This document shows, in pieces, positions 16,913 to 26,327 of a DNA stretch of 54,486 nt; the first letter of the stretch is position 1; the number at the start of each line of letters is the position of its first letter. The DNA lies in the NCBI GenBank assembly GCA_900544305.1, contig UQUV01000019.1, positions 1 through 54,486 of the forward strand, given 5' to 3'. A program made the position numbers and the translations under genes. Below the pieces are notes generated by a model. That model searched no databases, had not been told where the DNA came from, and saw only the letters and a list, made by a program, of their open reading frames with translations. This stretch comes from an uncultured Porphyromonadaceae bacterium. GTDB taxonomy: Bacteria > Bacteroidota > Bacteroidia > Bacteroidales > Muribaculaceae.

Positions 16913-16920
16913 CAAATGTA
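16913..16920 (-). promoter_or_regulatory. -7 promoter box for the flavodoxin operon
   Basis: Reads TACATTTG on the minus strand. The -33 position is only TTA-like, so the promoter is probably weak or regulated. Confidence 0.5.
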
Positions 16921-17186
16921 GTGACGGCAGCTATGCTTGTAAATCGCTATTTTATGCGATATTTTCCGGCATGTATACCGACAAAATGCGATAGCTTCCC
17001 GATGTGTTTTAAGTTAAATTAAGAGGCCTTTTGTGTTGCCTGGCAGTAGCGTTTCATGCCGGTTGCAGTTGTCAGTACCAGGATATTTTGGCTTAAATGT
17101 GGTGTAGAGGTTTGGATTATGATACTTTTCACTAATATTCTTAAAATAATTCATAGAAATGTAATATGAGTATGGATTATATTCTT

Positions 17187-17194
17187 TAATTTTG
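17187..17194 (+). promoter_or_regulatory. -7 promoter box for the TonB-dependent receptor
   Basis: TAATTTTG followed by CACAAAG, 58 bases before the ATG. The 365-base gap 16886-17251 otherwise holds only this box and the divergent flavodoxin box. I looked for a cobalamin riboswitch and saw no B12-box-like core. Confidence 0.5.
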
Positions 17195-17251
17195 CACAAA
17201 GAAACATTAATTAATGTTTTATTAACGCAATTTATTAACTAAACAAGAATT

Positions 17252-19990
17252 ATGAGAAGAAATCTAATTCATTTCCTGTTAGTTGCACTTATGGCAGTAT
17301 GTAGCATGTCTGCATATGCCCAGACTACTACAGTTACTGGTCAGCTTGTTGATGCAAAAACAGGCGAATCATTGGTTGGTGCTACCGTTTTGGTTGAGGG
17401 TACCACACAGGCTATGGTAACCGATATTGACGGTGGTTTTAAACTGAATGTTGCACCCAATGCTACATTGGTATTTAAGTTTGTGGGCTACGTTGAACAC
17501 AAGCAAAAGGTTGACAAGAAGGGTCCTTCTGTTGATTTTGGTGTTATTAAGATGCAGCAGAGCGCTGTGATGTTGAACGACGTTGTGATTACGTCGTCGG
17601 TGGCTGTTGCCCGCAAGACTCCGGTTGCTGCTTCCACACTTGAACCGATGTTCATTGAACAGAAATTGGGAACAAAAGAGTTTCCTGAAATTTTGAAATC
17701 AACACCGGGTGTTTATGCAACTAAACAAGGCGGCGGTTTTGGTGATTCACGTATCAACATGCGCGGCTTCGAGTCGGAAAACATTGCCGTTATGATTAAC
17801 GGTGTGCCGATGAACGATATGGAATGGGGCGGTGTATATTGGTCAAACTGGGCAGGTTTGTCGGATGTGACTCGCAGCATGCAGACTCAAAGAGGTTTGG
17901 GTGCATCGAAGGTTTCAGCTCCTTCTGTGGGTGGTTCTATCAACATCGTGACAAACTCTGTTGAAGCAAAGAAAGGCGGTTCCGTTTCCTTTACAATGGG
18001 TAATGACGGTTACAATAAAATCATGTTCAATGTATCAAGCGGTATGACAAAATCTGGTTGGGCATTGACTTTGTTAGGTGCTAAATCATGGTCAGACGGT
18101 TATATTCAGGGTACTGAATATGAAGCCTACAACTGGTTTATCAACGTTGCAAAACGTATCAACGATGCTCATCAGTTGTCATTCACGGCATTCGGTGCTC
18201 CGCAATGGCACAACCAGCGTAACAACAACGACGGTCTTACAATCGAAGGCTGGCAGACAGTTGCTAAAAAATATATGAACGGCGACAGCCCATACAGATA
18301 TAACCCTACTTACGGTTATGGTATCAACGGTGAAAGAAAAACTTCTGCCCGCAATGCTTACCACAAACCGCAACTTTCGTTGAACCACTTGTGGCAGATT
18401 GACAATAAGTCATCATTGAGTACTGCTCTTTATGCTTCTATCGGTAACGGTTACGGTTATTCCGGCCAAGGTTTGGAATCATCTGACAGAAGCCAGTGGT
18501 ACGGTGCTTCTTACGGTATGTTGAACACTACTTTCCGTCACGAAGACGGTACTTTTGCTTACGATGAAATTTACAAATTGAACCAGGAAAGCGAAAACGG
18601 TTCAAGAATGGCAATGTCCAAGTCATATAACAAGCACACTTGGATTGGTTTGCTTTCTACATATACAACCAAGTTCGGTGAATATGTTGATTTTTATGGT
18701 GGTGTAGACTTCCGTTACTATAAAGGCGTTCACACAAATGAACTTTGCGACCTTTACGGCGGTGACTACTTTGTGGATTCTTCATCACGTGAAAATGTGT
18801 TGGTGGCAAACAATGCCGCAGCTGCTGCCGGAAGCGCTTTCGTTAACCAGAAGTTGCAGATCGGTGACGTTGTATATCGCGACTATGACGGATATACAGT
18901 TCAAGAAGGCGTATTTGCTCAGGCTGAATACAACAGAGACAAACTCAGCGCTTTCGTAGCCGGTTCTATTTCAAACACAGGTTACTGGAGATATGACCGC
19001 TTCTACTATGATGCCGACCATGCAAGATCGGAAACAGTTAACTTCTTGGGCTATACTGCTAAGGGTGGTTTGAACTACAACTTGACAGACAATCACAACG
19101 TATTTGCCAATGTAGGTTATATCAGCCGTGCTCCTTTCTTCTCAGGCGGTGCATTCCTTCAGTCAACAACCAGCAACCTTACTAACCCGGATGCTGTGAA
19201 TGAAAATGTATTCTCTGCTGAATTGGGCTATGGTTTCCGTTCTCGTTTCTTCACTGCTAACTTGAACTTGTACCACACTAAGTGGATGAACAAGACAATG
19301 AGCCGTGGTATCGACTTGAAGAATGGTGACGGCGAATTTGTTGACCGCATCAGCATCAACATGAGCGGTGTTAACGCTATTCACCAGGGTGTTGAATTGG
19401 ACTTCGTTGCAAAACCGTTCAGCTGGTTGGATATTCGTGGTATGTTCTCTATGGGACACTGGCGTTGGAATTGCGATGCCAAGGGTTATTTCTATGATTC
19501 AACAGGACAACCGGTAAAGAGCTGGACTAACCAAGGTGAAATCACTCACGCATCAGGAATTCAGGCTGAAGACCACGCTTCAATGACTATCCATTTGAAT
19601 AATACGAAGGTAGGCAACTCTGCTCAGACAACTTCTGCTTTGGGCTTCGATGCCAAGATTACTAAATCTTTGAGTGTAGGTCTTGACTGGAACTACTATG
19701 GCCGCAACTATGCTGACTGGTCATTCAGCTCAAGCGATTTGGTTGCCAACGGCGAAAAATCATACGACGATCCTTGGAAGATGCCGGATGCAAACGTGTT
19801 TGATGTAAGCGCAAGCTATCGTTTCAATATAGGTAAGGTGAAAGCTACTCTTTACGGAAACATCGATAACGTGTTTGACCAGGAATACATCACAGATGCT
19901 ATTGACGGTTCTTCACATACATGGAAAGACGCACGTGTGTTCTACGCATGGGGTCGTACGTACAGCGTGAGACTGAAACTGAATTTTTAA
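17252..19990 (+). CDS. TonB-dependent outer-membrane receptor
   Basis: A 912-residue TonB-dependent transporter. It has a signal peptide (ends SAYAQ, residue 24) and a carboxypeptidase-regulatory-like beta-sandwich at 26-105 (VTGQLVDAKTGESLVGATV, VTDIDGGFKL). A plug domain follows at about 120-240 (LKSTPGVYATKQGGGFGDSR, NMRGFESENIAVMINGVPMN), then a 22-strand barrel ending in YSVRLKLNF. The pattern is that of ordinary TonB receptors, not SusC (no long SusC-type plug signature). It is followed after 21 bases by a surface lipoprotein, which suggests a receptor plus lipoprotein import pair; the substrate is unknown, and no metal-uptake or vitamin genes lie nearby. Confidence 0.9.
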   Translation: MRRNLIHFLLVALMAVCSMSAYAQTTTVTGQLVDAKTGESLVGATVLVEGTTQAMVTDIDGGFKLNVAPNATLVFKFVGYVEHKQKVDKKGPSVDFGVIKMQQSAVMLNDVVITSSVAVARKTPVAASTLEPMFIEQKLGTKEFPEILKSTPGVYATKQGGGFGDSRINMRGFESENIAVMINGVPMNDMEWGGVYWSNWAGLSDVTRSMQTQRGLGASKVSAPSVGGSINIVTNSVEAKKGGSVSFTMGNDGYNKIMFNVSSGMTKSGWALTLLGAKSWSDGYIQGTEYEAYNWFINVAKRINDAHQLSFTAFGAPQWHNQRNNNDGLTIEGWQTVAKKYMNGDSPYRYNPTYGYGINGERKTSARNAYHKPQLSLNHLWQIDNKSSLSTALYASIGNGYGYSGQGLESSDRSQWYGASYGMLNTTFRHEDGTFAYDEIYKLNQESENGSRMAMSKSYNKHTWIGLLSTYTTKFGEYVDFYGGVDFRYYKGVHTNELCDLYGGDYFVDSSSRENVLVANNAAAAAGSAFVNQKLQIGDVVYRDYDGYTVQEGVFAQAEYNRDKLSAFVAGSISNTGYWRYDRFYYDADHARSETVNFLGYTAKGGLNYNLTDNHNVFANVGYISRAPFFSGGAFLQSTTSNLTNPDAVNENVFSAELGYGFRSRFFTANLNLYHTKWMNKTMSRGIDLKNGDGEFVDRISINMSGVNAIHQGVELDFVAKPFSWLDIRGMFSMGHWRWNCDAKGYFYDSTGQPVKSWTNQGEITHASGIQAEDHASMTIHLNNTKVGNSAQTTSALGFDAKITKSLSVGLDWNYYGRNYADWSFSSSDLVANGEKSYDDPWKMPDANVFDVSASYRFNIGKVKATLYGNIDNVFDQEYITDAIDGSSHTWKDARVFYAWGRTYSVRLKLNF

Positions 19991-20011
19991 TTTCTAAAGT
20001 AGGTAGAATTT

Positions 20012-21904
20012 ATGAAAAAAATATATTTTATCCCTGCAGTAGCAGCGCTGCTTACGCTGGGAGCGTGCGATTACAACGAGCATAATTTTGAGGGCCTGGA
20101 AGATTTGACTCGCCCGACAAATGTCCTCAAGAAAGATTACACATTGACGGACGTCGATTATGCTACAATTGCCAATGACAAAACCAACAAGTCTTTGGCT
20201 GCTTCAGCCGGACTGTCTGGCGAACTGTCTGCTTTGAAGACATCTTTGACCTTTACCGACGAGCTGCCGGGTACGGAATACATTCCTGCATTTTTGGCTT
20301 CTACCTGGTATTCTGCCGATGAGGGTTCAGCCATTAAGGTGACTTACAAGCAGCGCAGAGCTTCCACAGCGGTGGAAAAAGCGTTGAATGCAGCGTCTGT
20401 CTATAGCGTAAAGAATGATGATTACATTGCTGTTTGGGACGGTGCAAAGAATACATATTTCACACCGAAGGAAAGTGCTTCCAAGCATGTTCCGGGTATT
20501 TTGAAAACTGCATTCCCTGAGGCAGCCGAAGGAAATATCGTATTGGTTGACTATAACTATTCGGAAGAAGAACCTCAAGGTGCACAGCCGGTATTGGAAG
20601 AAGGTTTTGAAAGTCAGGTTGCCAATGAATCAGTGGCAATCGACGGCTGGCATAATGTGACAACTGTCGGTTCATACACTTGGCAGGCCAAATCGTTCAG
20701 CGGAAATCTGTATATGCAGCAGAGTGCCTACAAGCACAGCGACGGTGAATTGGAATCTTATATGATTACTCCGCAAATAGCTGTTGAGGCTGGCATGAAG
20801 CTGACATTTGATGCTTGCTACGGTAATTATAGAGAAGAAGGCGGACGCCTCTCTTTGATTTACAGCGAGAATTTGTCAGATTTTACAAAAGAAGCAGTAG
20901 CAGCAGCAACTTGGGTCGACATTACGGATGCTGTTGAAATCCCTATTCCGTCTGGAACTTACGGCACATTGAGCAACGTATGTGATTACGATCTTTCTTC
21001 ATTGGCTGGTAAGAAGATTTACTTGGCATTCCGCTATACAGGTAACTCCGATAAAGCTACAACAACTGTTCAAGTTGACAATATTGTGGTTAAGGCATCT
21101 GCCGGAACAAGCGAATCTAAATCTGTTAAAGTAAGCGATCTTTTCCAATTTGACGGTTCTGCCTGGAACTTGTTTACAGGTGCCCTTTCATTGGACGAAG
21201 CCGATTATCAGGCAATGGGCAGCTCTTACGGTAACTTGGACGATTCAATGTCTCCTGATTTGTATTTGCCGACTTATCTGTCACAAAAGTATCCTTATGC
21301 ACAGGAAGAGGATCAGTATACGGTTGCATACAAATATTACTCAAACAAGGTGACAAGCGTAAGCTGCGCTACTTATACAAAAACAAACGGACAATGGACT
21401 CCGGCTGCTGTCGAAGTTCTGACAAATCAGTTCGTTCTGTCTAATGGTAAATGGAACTATGACCCAAGTACAGTGATTGACTTGCCGGTAGAAAAAGGCA
21501 ATGCTGAAGTGTCTGCCTTCTATCAGGCCATTACAGATTGGGTGAAAGAAAATTACCCGGAATATGTAACCGGCTACGGCAACAATGACTACTATTATGG
21601 TGGTTCTGCTTATCAGAACAACTTCGACTTCCGCGTAAGCGCATGGAAGGGTCAGGGTACATACAACGACATGAGCGATGCCGATATCGAGAAATTGATG
21701 TGGGAACGCCTGCCGGAATCTTTCCCTCACGCTCTGGAAGCTCTTTATAGCACAGTTGCTCCTGTGGATGGCATTGATGTGATTTACACTATCAATTTCG
21801 GAATTTATGACGGCAGCGCTACTACTTCTTGGACAATCCAATATAAGGTTGTAGGTGTCGGTAAATTCGAATACATCGCAGAATCTTTGAAGAAAGTAGA
21901 ATAA
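20012..21904 (+). CDS. Surface lipoprotein with choice-of-anchor J type domain
   Basis: A 630-residue lipoprotein. Lipobox LGAC (Cys19) is followed by DYNEHNFEGLED, an acidic context consistent with surface export in Bacteroidetes. Residues about 195-370 form a jelly-roll of the choice-of-anchor J/cleaved-adhesin kind: LEEGFES at the start, DGWHNV, YMITPQIAVEAGMKLTFDAC, then KIYLAFRYTGNSDKATTTVQ and DNIVVKA. The C-terminal half has beta-rich, Tyr-rich repeats of no clear family. It is cotranscribed with the preceding TonB receptor and probably acts as its surface partner (inference), binding a peptide, glycan or other large ligand. Confidence 0.75.
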   Translation: MKKIYFIPAVAALLTLGACDYNEHNFEGLEDLTRPTNVLKKDYTLTDVDYATIANDKTNKSLAASAGLSGELSALKTSLTFTDELPGTEYIPAFLASTWYSADEGSAIKVTYKQRRASTAVEKALNAASVYSVKNDDYIAVWDGAKNTYFTPKESASKHVPGILKTAFPEAAEGNIVLVDYNYSEEEPQGAQPVLEEGFESQVANESVAIDGWHNVTTVGSYTWQAKSFSGNLYMQQSAYKHSDGELESYMITPQIAVEAGMKLTFDACYGNYREEGGRLSLIYSENLSDFTKEAVAAATWVDITDAVEIPIPSGTYGTLSNVCDYDLSSLAGKKIYLAFRYTGNSDKATTTVQVDNIVVKASAGTSESKSVKVSDLFQFDGSAWNLFTGALSLDEADYQAMGSSYGNLDDSMSPDLYLPTYLSQKYPYAQEEDQYTVAYKYYSNKVTSVSCATYTKTNGQWTPAAVEVLTNQFVLSNGKWNYDPSTVIDLPVEKGNAEVSAFYQAITDWVKENYPEYVTGYGNNDYYYGGSAYQNNFDFRVSAWKGQGTYNDMSDADIEKLMWERLPESFPHALEALYSTVAPVDGIDVIYTINFGIYDGSATTSWTIQYKVVGVGKFEYIAESLKKVE

Positions 21905-21938
21905 ACTCCTTTCAGTAGTCTGAAAGACTGAAAATAAA

Positions 21939-21980
21939 ATTACCCAAGATTACCAATGTGTAGTCTTGGGTAATTTGTTT
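21939..21980 (+). terminator. Terminator after the receptor/lipoprotein pair
   Basis: ATTACCCAAGA (21939-21949) pairs with TCTTGGGTAAT (21964-21974), then TTGTTTT. A weaker hairpin TTTCAGT/ACTGAAA precedes it at about 21910-21933. Confidence 0.82.
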
Positions 21981-22020
21981 TACGGATTAAAGTTGCTGTC
22001 CGTATCGTTTTGCTGATATA

Positions 22021-22875
22021 TCAGTATGTCAGAATCTGGACGCCGTTTTCGGTCATGAGGAAAGTGTGTTCCCATTGTGCTGACGGCAGTTCGTCGTCGG
22101 TCACTACGGTCCAGTCGTCATCCTCGTCGACAAACACCTTCCAGGTACCCATGTTGATCATCGGTTCGATGGTGAACACCATTCCCGGAACAAGAAGCAT
22201 GCCTGTTCCCTGGCGGCCGAAGTGGAACACGTCGGGTTCTTCGTGGAATTCCAGACCGACACCGTGACCGCAAAGGTCGCGTACCACTGAAAATCCGTTT
22301 TTCTTGGCGTGGCGTTCGATGGCATGGCCTATGTCACCTACAAAGCAGTAAGGTTTCGCCACTTTCATACCGATTTCCAGACATTCTTTAGCCACACGCA
22401 CCAGCTTTTCCTTTTGCGGTGTGGTTTTGCCGATGATGAACATACGCGACGCGTCGGAATAGTAGCCGTCGAGAATCGTCGATACGTCAACATTGATAAT
22501 GTCGCCCTCTTCCAGAATCTCGTCTTCCGAAGGAATACCGTGGCACACTACCTCATTGATGGATGTGCAGACGCTTTTCGGAAAGCCTTCATAGTTGAGC
22601 GGAGCCGGAATAGCTCCGTGGGCGGTTGTGTATTCGTAAACAAGCCGGTCAATGTCGGCTGTGCTCATGCCGGCTTTTATTTCTTTTTGCACAAGGTCGA
22701 GCACTCCCGTGTTGATTTTTCCGCTTCGGCGAATGCCCTCGATTTGTTCCGGAGTCTTAATCAGCTTCGGTGAAGGGACCAGATGGCCGCGTTCCTGATA
22801 GTAAAGAATCTTGCGGTCCATTTCCGTAAGTTCGTGTCCCTTAGGAATAATCCAGTTTCGTTTGTAAGCTCCCAT
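22021..22875 (-). CDS. map: Methionine aminopeptidase, type I
   Basis: A 284-residue cytosolic metalloprotease removing the initiator Met from new proteins. The pita-bread fold motifs are clear: VCHGIPSEDEILEEGDIINV, then the metal-ligand region VDVSTILDGYYSDASRMF (two Asp), the His in GHGVGLEFHEEPDV, the Glu in GMVFTIEPMIN, and the last Glu in SAQWEHTFLMTENG. The N-terminus has a ~38-residue extension (GAYKRNWIIPKGHELTEMDR) before the catalytic domain, as in many Bacteroidetes copies that lack the short E. coli form. I chose ATG 22875 over the TTG at 22881. Its promoter (TAAGTTTG, 22901-22908) overlaps the region from which the GH20 gene would have to be expressed. Confidence 0.95.
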   Translation of the reverse strand: MGAYKRNWIIPKGHELTEMDRKILYYQERGHLVPSPKLIKTPEQIEGIRRSGKINTGVLDLVQKEIKAGMSTADIDRLVYEYTTAHGAIPAPLNYEGFPKSVCTSINEVVCHGIPSEDEILEEGDIINVDVSTILDGYYSDASRMFIIGKTTPQKEKLVRVAKECLEIGMKVAKPYCFVGDIGHAIERHAKKNGFSVVRDLCGHGVGLEFHEEPDVFHFGRQGTGMLLVPGMVFTIEPMINMGTWKVFVDEDDDWTVVTDDELPSAQWEHTFLMTENGVQILTY

Positions 22876-22900
22876 TTTCAATTACATTTATTTCCGGTTG

Positions 22901-22908
22901 CAAACTTA
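22901..22908 (-). promoter_or_regulatory. -7 promoter box for map
   Basis: Reads TAAGTTTG on the minus strand, 25 bases before the map ATG. It also lies just upstream of the truncated GH20 reading frame on the other strand. Confidence 0.55.
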
Positions 22909-22948
22909 CGGAAAATCGCCGGAAAATGTTCCTGAAAAGTTCGTGGAA

Positions 22949-24391
22949 ATGCAGTTTGAGGGCGGAAGTTTCCATCGGTGCCGTTGGTTTAGTCAGATGG
23001 AAGAACCGGTGATTGGAGCGGCAGACGGCATTTTGCTGCGTCTGTCCGACGATGTGCAGGGAGAGGAGGCTTACCGCCTTTCGGTGACGGCCGACGGAGG
23101 TGTGGCTATTACGGCATCAGCTTCGGCCGGTGTGTTCTATGGTGTGCAGACTTTGATACAGCTACTGCCGTCGCGTCCGGGTATCCGTGCTATTCTCAAG
23201 GCGGTGGAAATTAACGACCGTCCGCGTTTTGCCTACCGTGGTCTGCTTCTCGATGTGGTGCGCCATTACTTCCCGGTTGCCTATATCAAGAAATATCTCG
23301 ACTTTATGGCGTTTCATAAGCTAAACCATTTTCATTTGCATCTTTCCGACGACCAGGGATGGAGACTTGAAGTGAAGTGCCGTCCGGAGCTTACGTCGTT
23401 CGGCTCTCTTCGCGAGGGGGAGATTGAAGGCCTTTATCCGGGCAAATACAAGGAACTTCCCTATGGCGGCTACTATACACGCGAGGATGTGCGGGAGATT
23501 GTGGAATATGCCGCTGCGCGCAACATTACGGTCATTCCCGAAATCGACATACCCGGCCACTGCATGGCGGTGCTTGCCACTTATCCCGAACTGGGAACTA
23601 ATCCGGAAGAAGAAAAGAAATGTGCCTTGACATGGGGCATCTACAATAAGTTTAACAACGTGCTGGCTCCGAAACCGGAAACTTTCGATTTCCTGAACGA
23701 CGTATTTACGGAAATTTGCGAAATGTTTCCGGGGCCGTATGTGCATCTGGGTGGTGACGAGTGTACACCGCGCTGGTGGAAAGAGTCGGAAGAAACCCAA
23801 CAGTTCATGCGTGAGAAAGGACTGAAGGACGAGGCGGCTCTCCATTGCTATTTTGTCCATTATGTGCAGGACGTGATTGAACGCAACGGAAAGACGGCTT
23901 TCGGATGGGATGAAGTGCTCGAAGGCGGTGCATCGGAAAACTGCGTTGTGGTCAACTGGCAGAAGCCTGAATTCGGTGTGGAATCGGTCAAGACCGGACA
24001 CCGCACGGTGATGGCAAGCATGCTTTGGAATTATTTGAATCTCGTAGAGTCGGCCCGTCAGCCGGAAGTGGGGCATACGTGGGCGTTGCCGATGAAGAAG
24101 GTCTACGGTTATGACATTGTGCCCGATTCTCTCAGTGCAGAAGAGGCTTCGCTGGTGATGGGTGTGGAAGGCTGTATGTGGACAGAATATGAGCCGACGA
24201 CATGGAAAGTGGAATATTTTTTGTTCCCGCGCCTGGCGGCTGTAGCTGAAAACGGCTGGTCGGCTGTTGAGCGTAAGAATTGGGACGACTTTGTGGACCG
24301 TATGCTCCGTCAGCTTGACCGCTACGATTTGTGGGGTATCCGCTATTCAGAACGTTTTCTCGAAACTGAAGACATCAACCGTAAGAAATAA
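22949..24391 (+). CDS. GH20 beta-N-acetylhexosaminidase, 5'-truncated copy
   Basis: A 480-residue glycoside hydrolase family 20 enzyme. From GVQTLIQLLPSRPGIRAIL onward it is closely similar to the next gene. The TIM-barrel motifs are intact: HLHLSDDQGW, IPEIDIPGHCMAVLATYPEL, and the catalytic Asp-Glu pair in HLGGDECTPRWW. It lacks a signal peptide and most of the N-terminal GH20b domain that the downstream copy has. ATG 22949 is the first credible start; the frame opens only at a TTG (22898) beside the map promoter. So the 5' end was probably lost when it came to lie next to map, or the enzyme is cytoplasmic. The active site should allow cleavage of terminal GlcNAc/GalNAc if it folds. Twelve bases separate it from the second copy. 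Confidence 0.82.
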   Translation: MQFEGGSFHRCRWFSQMEEPVIGAADGILLRLSDDVQGEEAYRLSVTADGGVAITASASAGVFYGVQTLIQLLPSRPGIRAILKAVEINDRPRFAYRGLLLDVVRHYFPVAYIKKYLDFMAFHKLNHFHLHLSDDQGWRLEVKCRPELTSFGSLREGEIEGLYPGKYKELPYGGYYTREDVREIVEYAAARNITVIPEIDIPGHCMAVLATYPELGTNPEEEKKCALTWGIYNKFNNVLAPKPETFDFLNDVFTEICEMFPGPYVHLGGDECTPRWWKESEETQQFMREKGLKDEAALHCYFVHYVQDVIERNGKTAFGWDEVLEGGASENCVVVNWQKPEFGVESVKTGHRTVMASMLWNYLNLVESARQPEVGHTWALPMKKVYGYDIVPDSLSAEEASLVMGVEGCMWTEYEPTTWKVEYFLFPRLAAVAENGWSAVERKNWDDFVDRMLRQLDRYDLWGIRYSERFLETEDINRKK

Positions 24392-24402
24392 ATCCGTTAG
24401 AG

Positions 24403-26034
24403 ATGAAAAATAATCTTCGCTATATACTGGCATTCGCCATTCTGCTTGTCGCTCCGCTGTTGGCTGCCGCCAAGAACTATGATATTGTTCCCGCTCCTGT
24501 GGAAATAACGGAGGGGGAGGGTACATTCGAAATTGCCCGTGGGGCAGTTGTCGGTGTTGTCGACAAGACGTTGCTGCCGACTGCCGAATATCTGGCCGAC
24601 TATATGGAAACCTATCTCGGCATTCCTTTGGCTGAGCCGCAGTTGGTGAAAAAGACGAAAAATCCGGCTGTCCGTCTTCTGTGGAATAAGGATGCCGGTA
24701 TGGGAGAGGAAGAATACCGGCTTTGCATCACGGCTCGCGATGGTGTCGTTGTCGAAGCTGCTTCGCCGGCAGGCATGTTCTACGGTGTGCAGACGCTGAT
24801 ACAGCTGTTGCCATCCCGCCCCGGAATCCGTGCCATATTGCCGGCAGTTGCCGTGCGCGACTATCCGCGGTTTGCTTTCCGTGCGCAGCATCTCGATGTG
24901 TCGCGGCATTATTTCCCCGTTGCCTATATTAAGAAGGTGCTTGACTATATGGCATTCCACAAGATGAACTATTTCCATTGGCACTTGACCGACGATCAGG
25001 GATGGAGAATCGAAATGAAGTGCCGGACGGAGCTGACGGCTAAAGGTGCCTGGCGCGAAGGTGAAATAGAAGGACTTTATCCGGGAAAATACAAGGAACT
25101 TCCCTATGGCGGCTACTATACGCATGAGGAAGTGAAAGAGATGGTGGAGTATGCCGCTGCACGCCATATTACGGTCATTCCCGAAATCGACATACCCGGC
25201 CACTGCATGGCTGTGCTTGCCACTTATCCCGAACTGGGAACAAAGCCTGACGAGGAAAAGAAATGTGCCCTGACTTGGGGAATCTTCAACAAGTTTAATA
25301 ATGTGCTGGCTCCGAAGCCAGCGACATTCGATTTTCTCCGTGACGTGTTTACGGAACTGTGCAGCCTGTTTCCGGGGCCGTATATTCATCTTGGGGGCGA
25401 CGAGTGTGCTCCGCGTTGGTGGGAAGAATGCGAGGAAACGCAGCAGTATATGCGTGACCACGGAATTCCGACAACATCCGCTCTCCAGAGTCATATCGTA
25501 AACCATGTGGTGGACATTGTGGAGCAGAATGGCAAGACGGCTCTCGGTTGGGACGAAGTGCTTCAGGAAGGCGTATCTCCGAAATGTGTCATTGTCAACT
25601 GGCGTGCTCCTGAAAACGGTGTCCGTGCCGTCAAATCCGGTCATCGCACGGTTATGGCAAGTGCACGCTGGAGCTACTTGAACGTACGGGAATCGGCCCG
25701 ACAGGATGAAGAGGGACCGGTAAGAGTCCTTCCGATGAAAAAAGTATATGGGTATGACGTCGTGCCCGATTCGCTCAGCGCAGAAGAAGCCTCGCTGGTG
25801 ATGGGTGTGGAAAGCTGTCTGTGGACCGAGTATGAGCCGACGACATGGAAGGTGGAATACTTCCTGTTTCCGCGGCTGGCGGCTGTGGCCGAAAACGGCT
25901 GGTCGGCTGTCGAACGTAAGAATTGGGACGATTTTGTCGGACGTATGCTCCGTCAGCTTGACCGTTACGACTTGTGGGGAATACGTTATTCCGAGCGCTT
26001 TCTTGAAACAGAAGACATTAAGCGGATACGGTAG
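24403..26034 (+). CDS. GH20 beta-N-acetylhexosaminidase, secreted
   Basis: A 543-residue exported hexosaminidase. Signal peptide MKNNLRYILAFAILLVAPLL (cut after AAA, about residue 24), then the GH20b N-terminal domain (YDIVPAPVEITEGEG to about 140) and the GH20 TIM barrel. Catalytic signature HLGGDECAPRWWEECEE with the Asp-Glu pair; substrate-pocket segments HWHLTDDQGWR and IPEIDIPGHC; many Trp in the C-terminal third (GWSAVERKNWDDF). GH20 enzymes release terminal beta-GlcNAc or GalNAc by substrate-assisted catalysis. It is a tandem duplicate of the preceding gene. The SusCDEF genes begin 293 bases downstream, so it likely trims an N-acetylhexosamine-containing glycan (mucin, N-glycan or chitooligosaccharide) for that locus. 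Confidence 0.93.
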   Translation: MKNNLRYILAFAILLVAPLLAAAKNYDIVPAPVEITEGEGTFEIARGAVVGVVDKTLLPTAEYLADYMETYLGIPLAEPQLVKKTKNPAVRLLWNKDAGMGEEEYRLCITARDGVVVEAASPAGMFYGVQTLIQLLPSRPGIRAILPAVAVRDYPRFAFRAQHLDVSRHYFPVAYIKKVLDYMAFHKMNYFHWHLTDDQGWRIEMKCRTELTAKGAWREGEIEGLYPGKYKELPYGGYYTHEEVKEMVEYAAARHITVIPEIDIPGHCMAVLATYPELGTKPDEEKKCALTWGIFNKFNNVLAPKPATFDFLRDVFTELCSLFPGPYIHLGGDECAPRWWEECEETQQYMRDHGIPTTSALQSHIVNHVVDIVEQNGKTALGWDEVLQEGVSPKCVIVNWRAPENGVRAVKSGHRTVMASARWSYLNVRESARQDEEGPVRVLPMKKVYGYDVVPDSLSAEEASLVMGVESCLWTEYEPTTWKVEYFLFPRLAAVAENGWSAVERKNWDDFVGRMLRQLDRYDLWGIRYSERFLETEDIKRIR

Positions 26035-26057
26035 TCCGTATTCTGCAATATAATGGG

Positions 26058-26107
26058 TGGGGCAGGCTGATTAACAGTTGTTAAAAGTGCTGCTCCCCCA
26101 ATATTTT
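26058..26107 (+). terminator. Probable terminator after the GH20 pair
   Basis: TGGGGCAG (26058-26065) pairs with CTGCTCCCCCA (26090-26100) with one bulge, then ATATTTTT. A small hairpin ATACGG/CCGTAT overlaps the stop codon just before it. Confidence 0.6.
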
Positions 26108-26143
26108 TGCCAATAAAAATGTGAATAGTATTAAAAATAGTTG

Positions 26144-26151
26144 TAGTTTTG
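26144..26151 (+). promoter_or_regulatory. Putative -7 box for the SusC operon
   Basis: TAGTTTTG followed by CAAC. It would leave a leader of about 170 bases before the ATG at 26328. No TTG -33 is seen. I see no riboswitch in the leader. Confidence 0.4.
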
Positions 26152-26327
26152 CAACGTAACTATTGTTGTTGTATGAAAATATATGCTTATGATTCGAAGA
26201 TTCCCTCTTTTCGTTTGTGGGGGAGTTGCTTGAACCTATGTTTGTATATGTGTATAACGACTAACAATTAGCGAAGAAAAACAATTAGTGATTATTAATA
26301 CCAATGTAAAACTAAATCAATTCTTGA

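Noticed and set aside
16886..17251. A cobalamin riboswitch before the TonB-dependent receptor
   Set aside because: No B12-box-like core or matching stems are visible, and the -7 box leaves a leader of only about 50 bases.
24397..25644. A 415-codon minus-strand frame in the second GH20 gene
   Set aside because: A similar frame exists opposite the first GH20 copy because the genes are duplicates. No promoter or motif.
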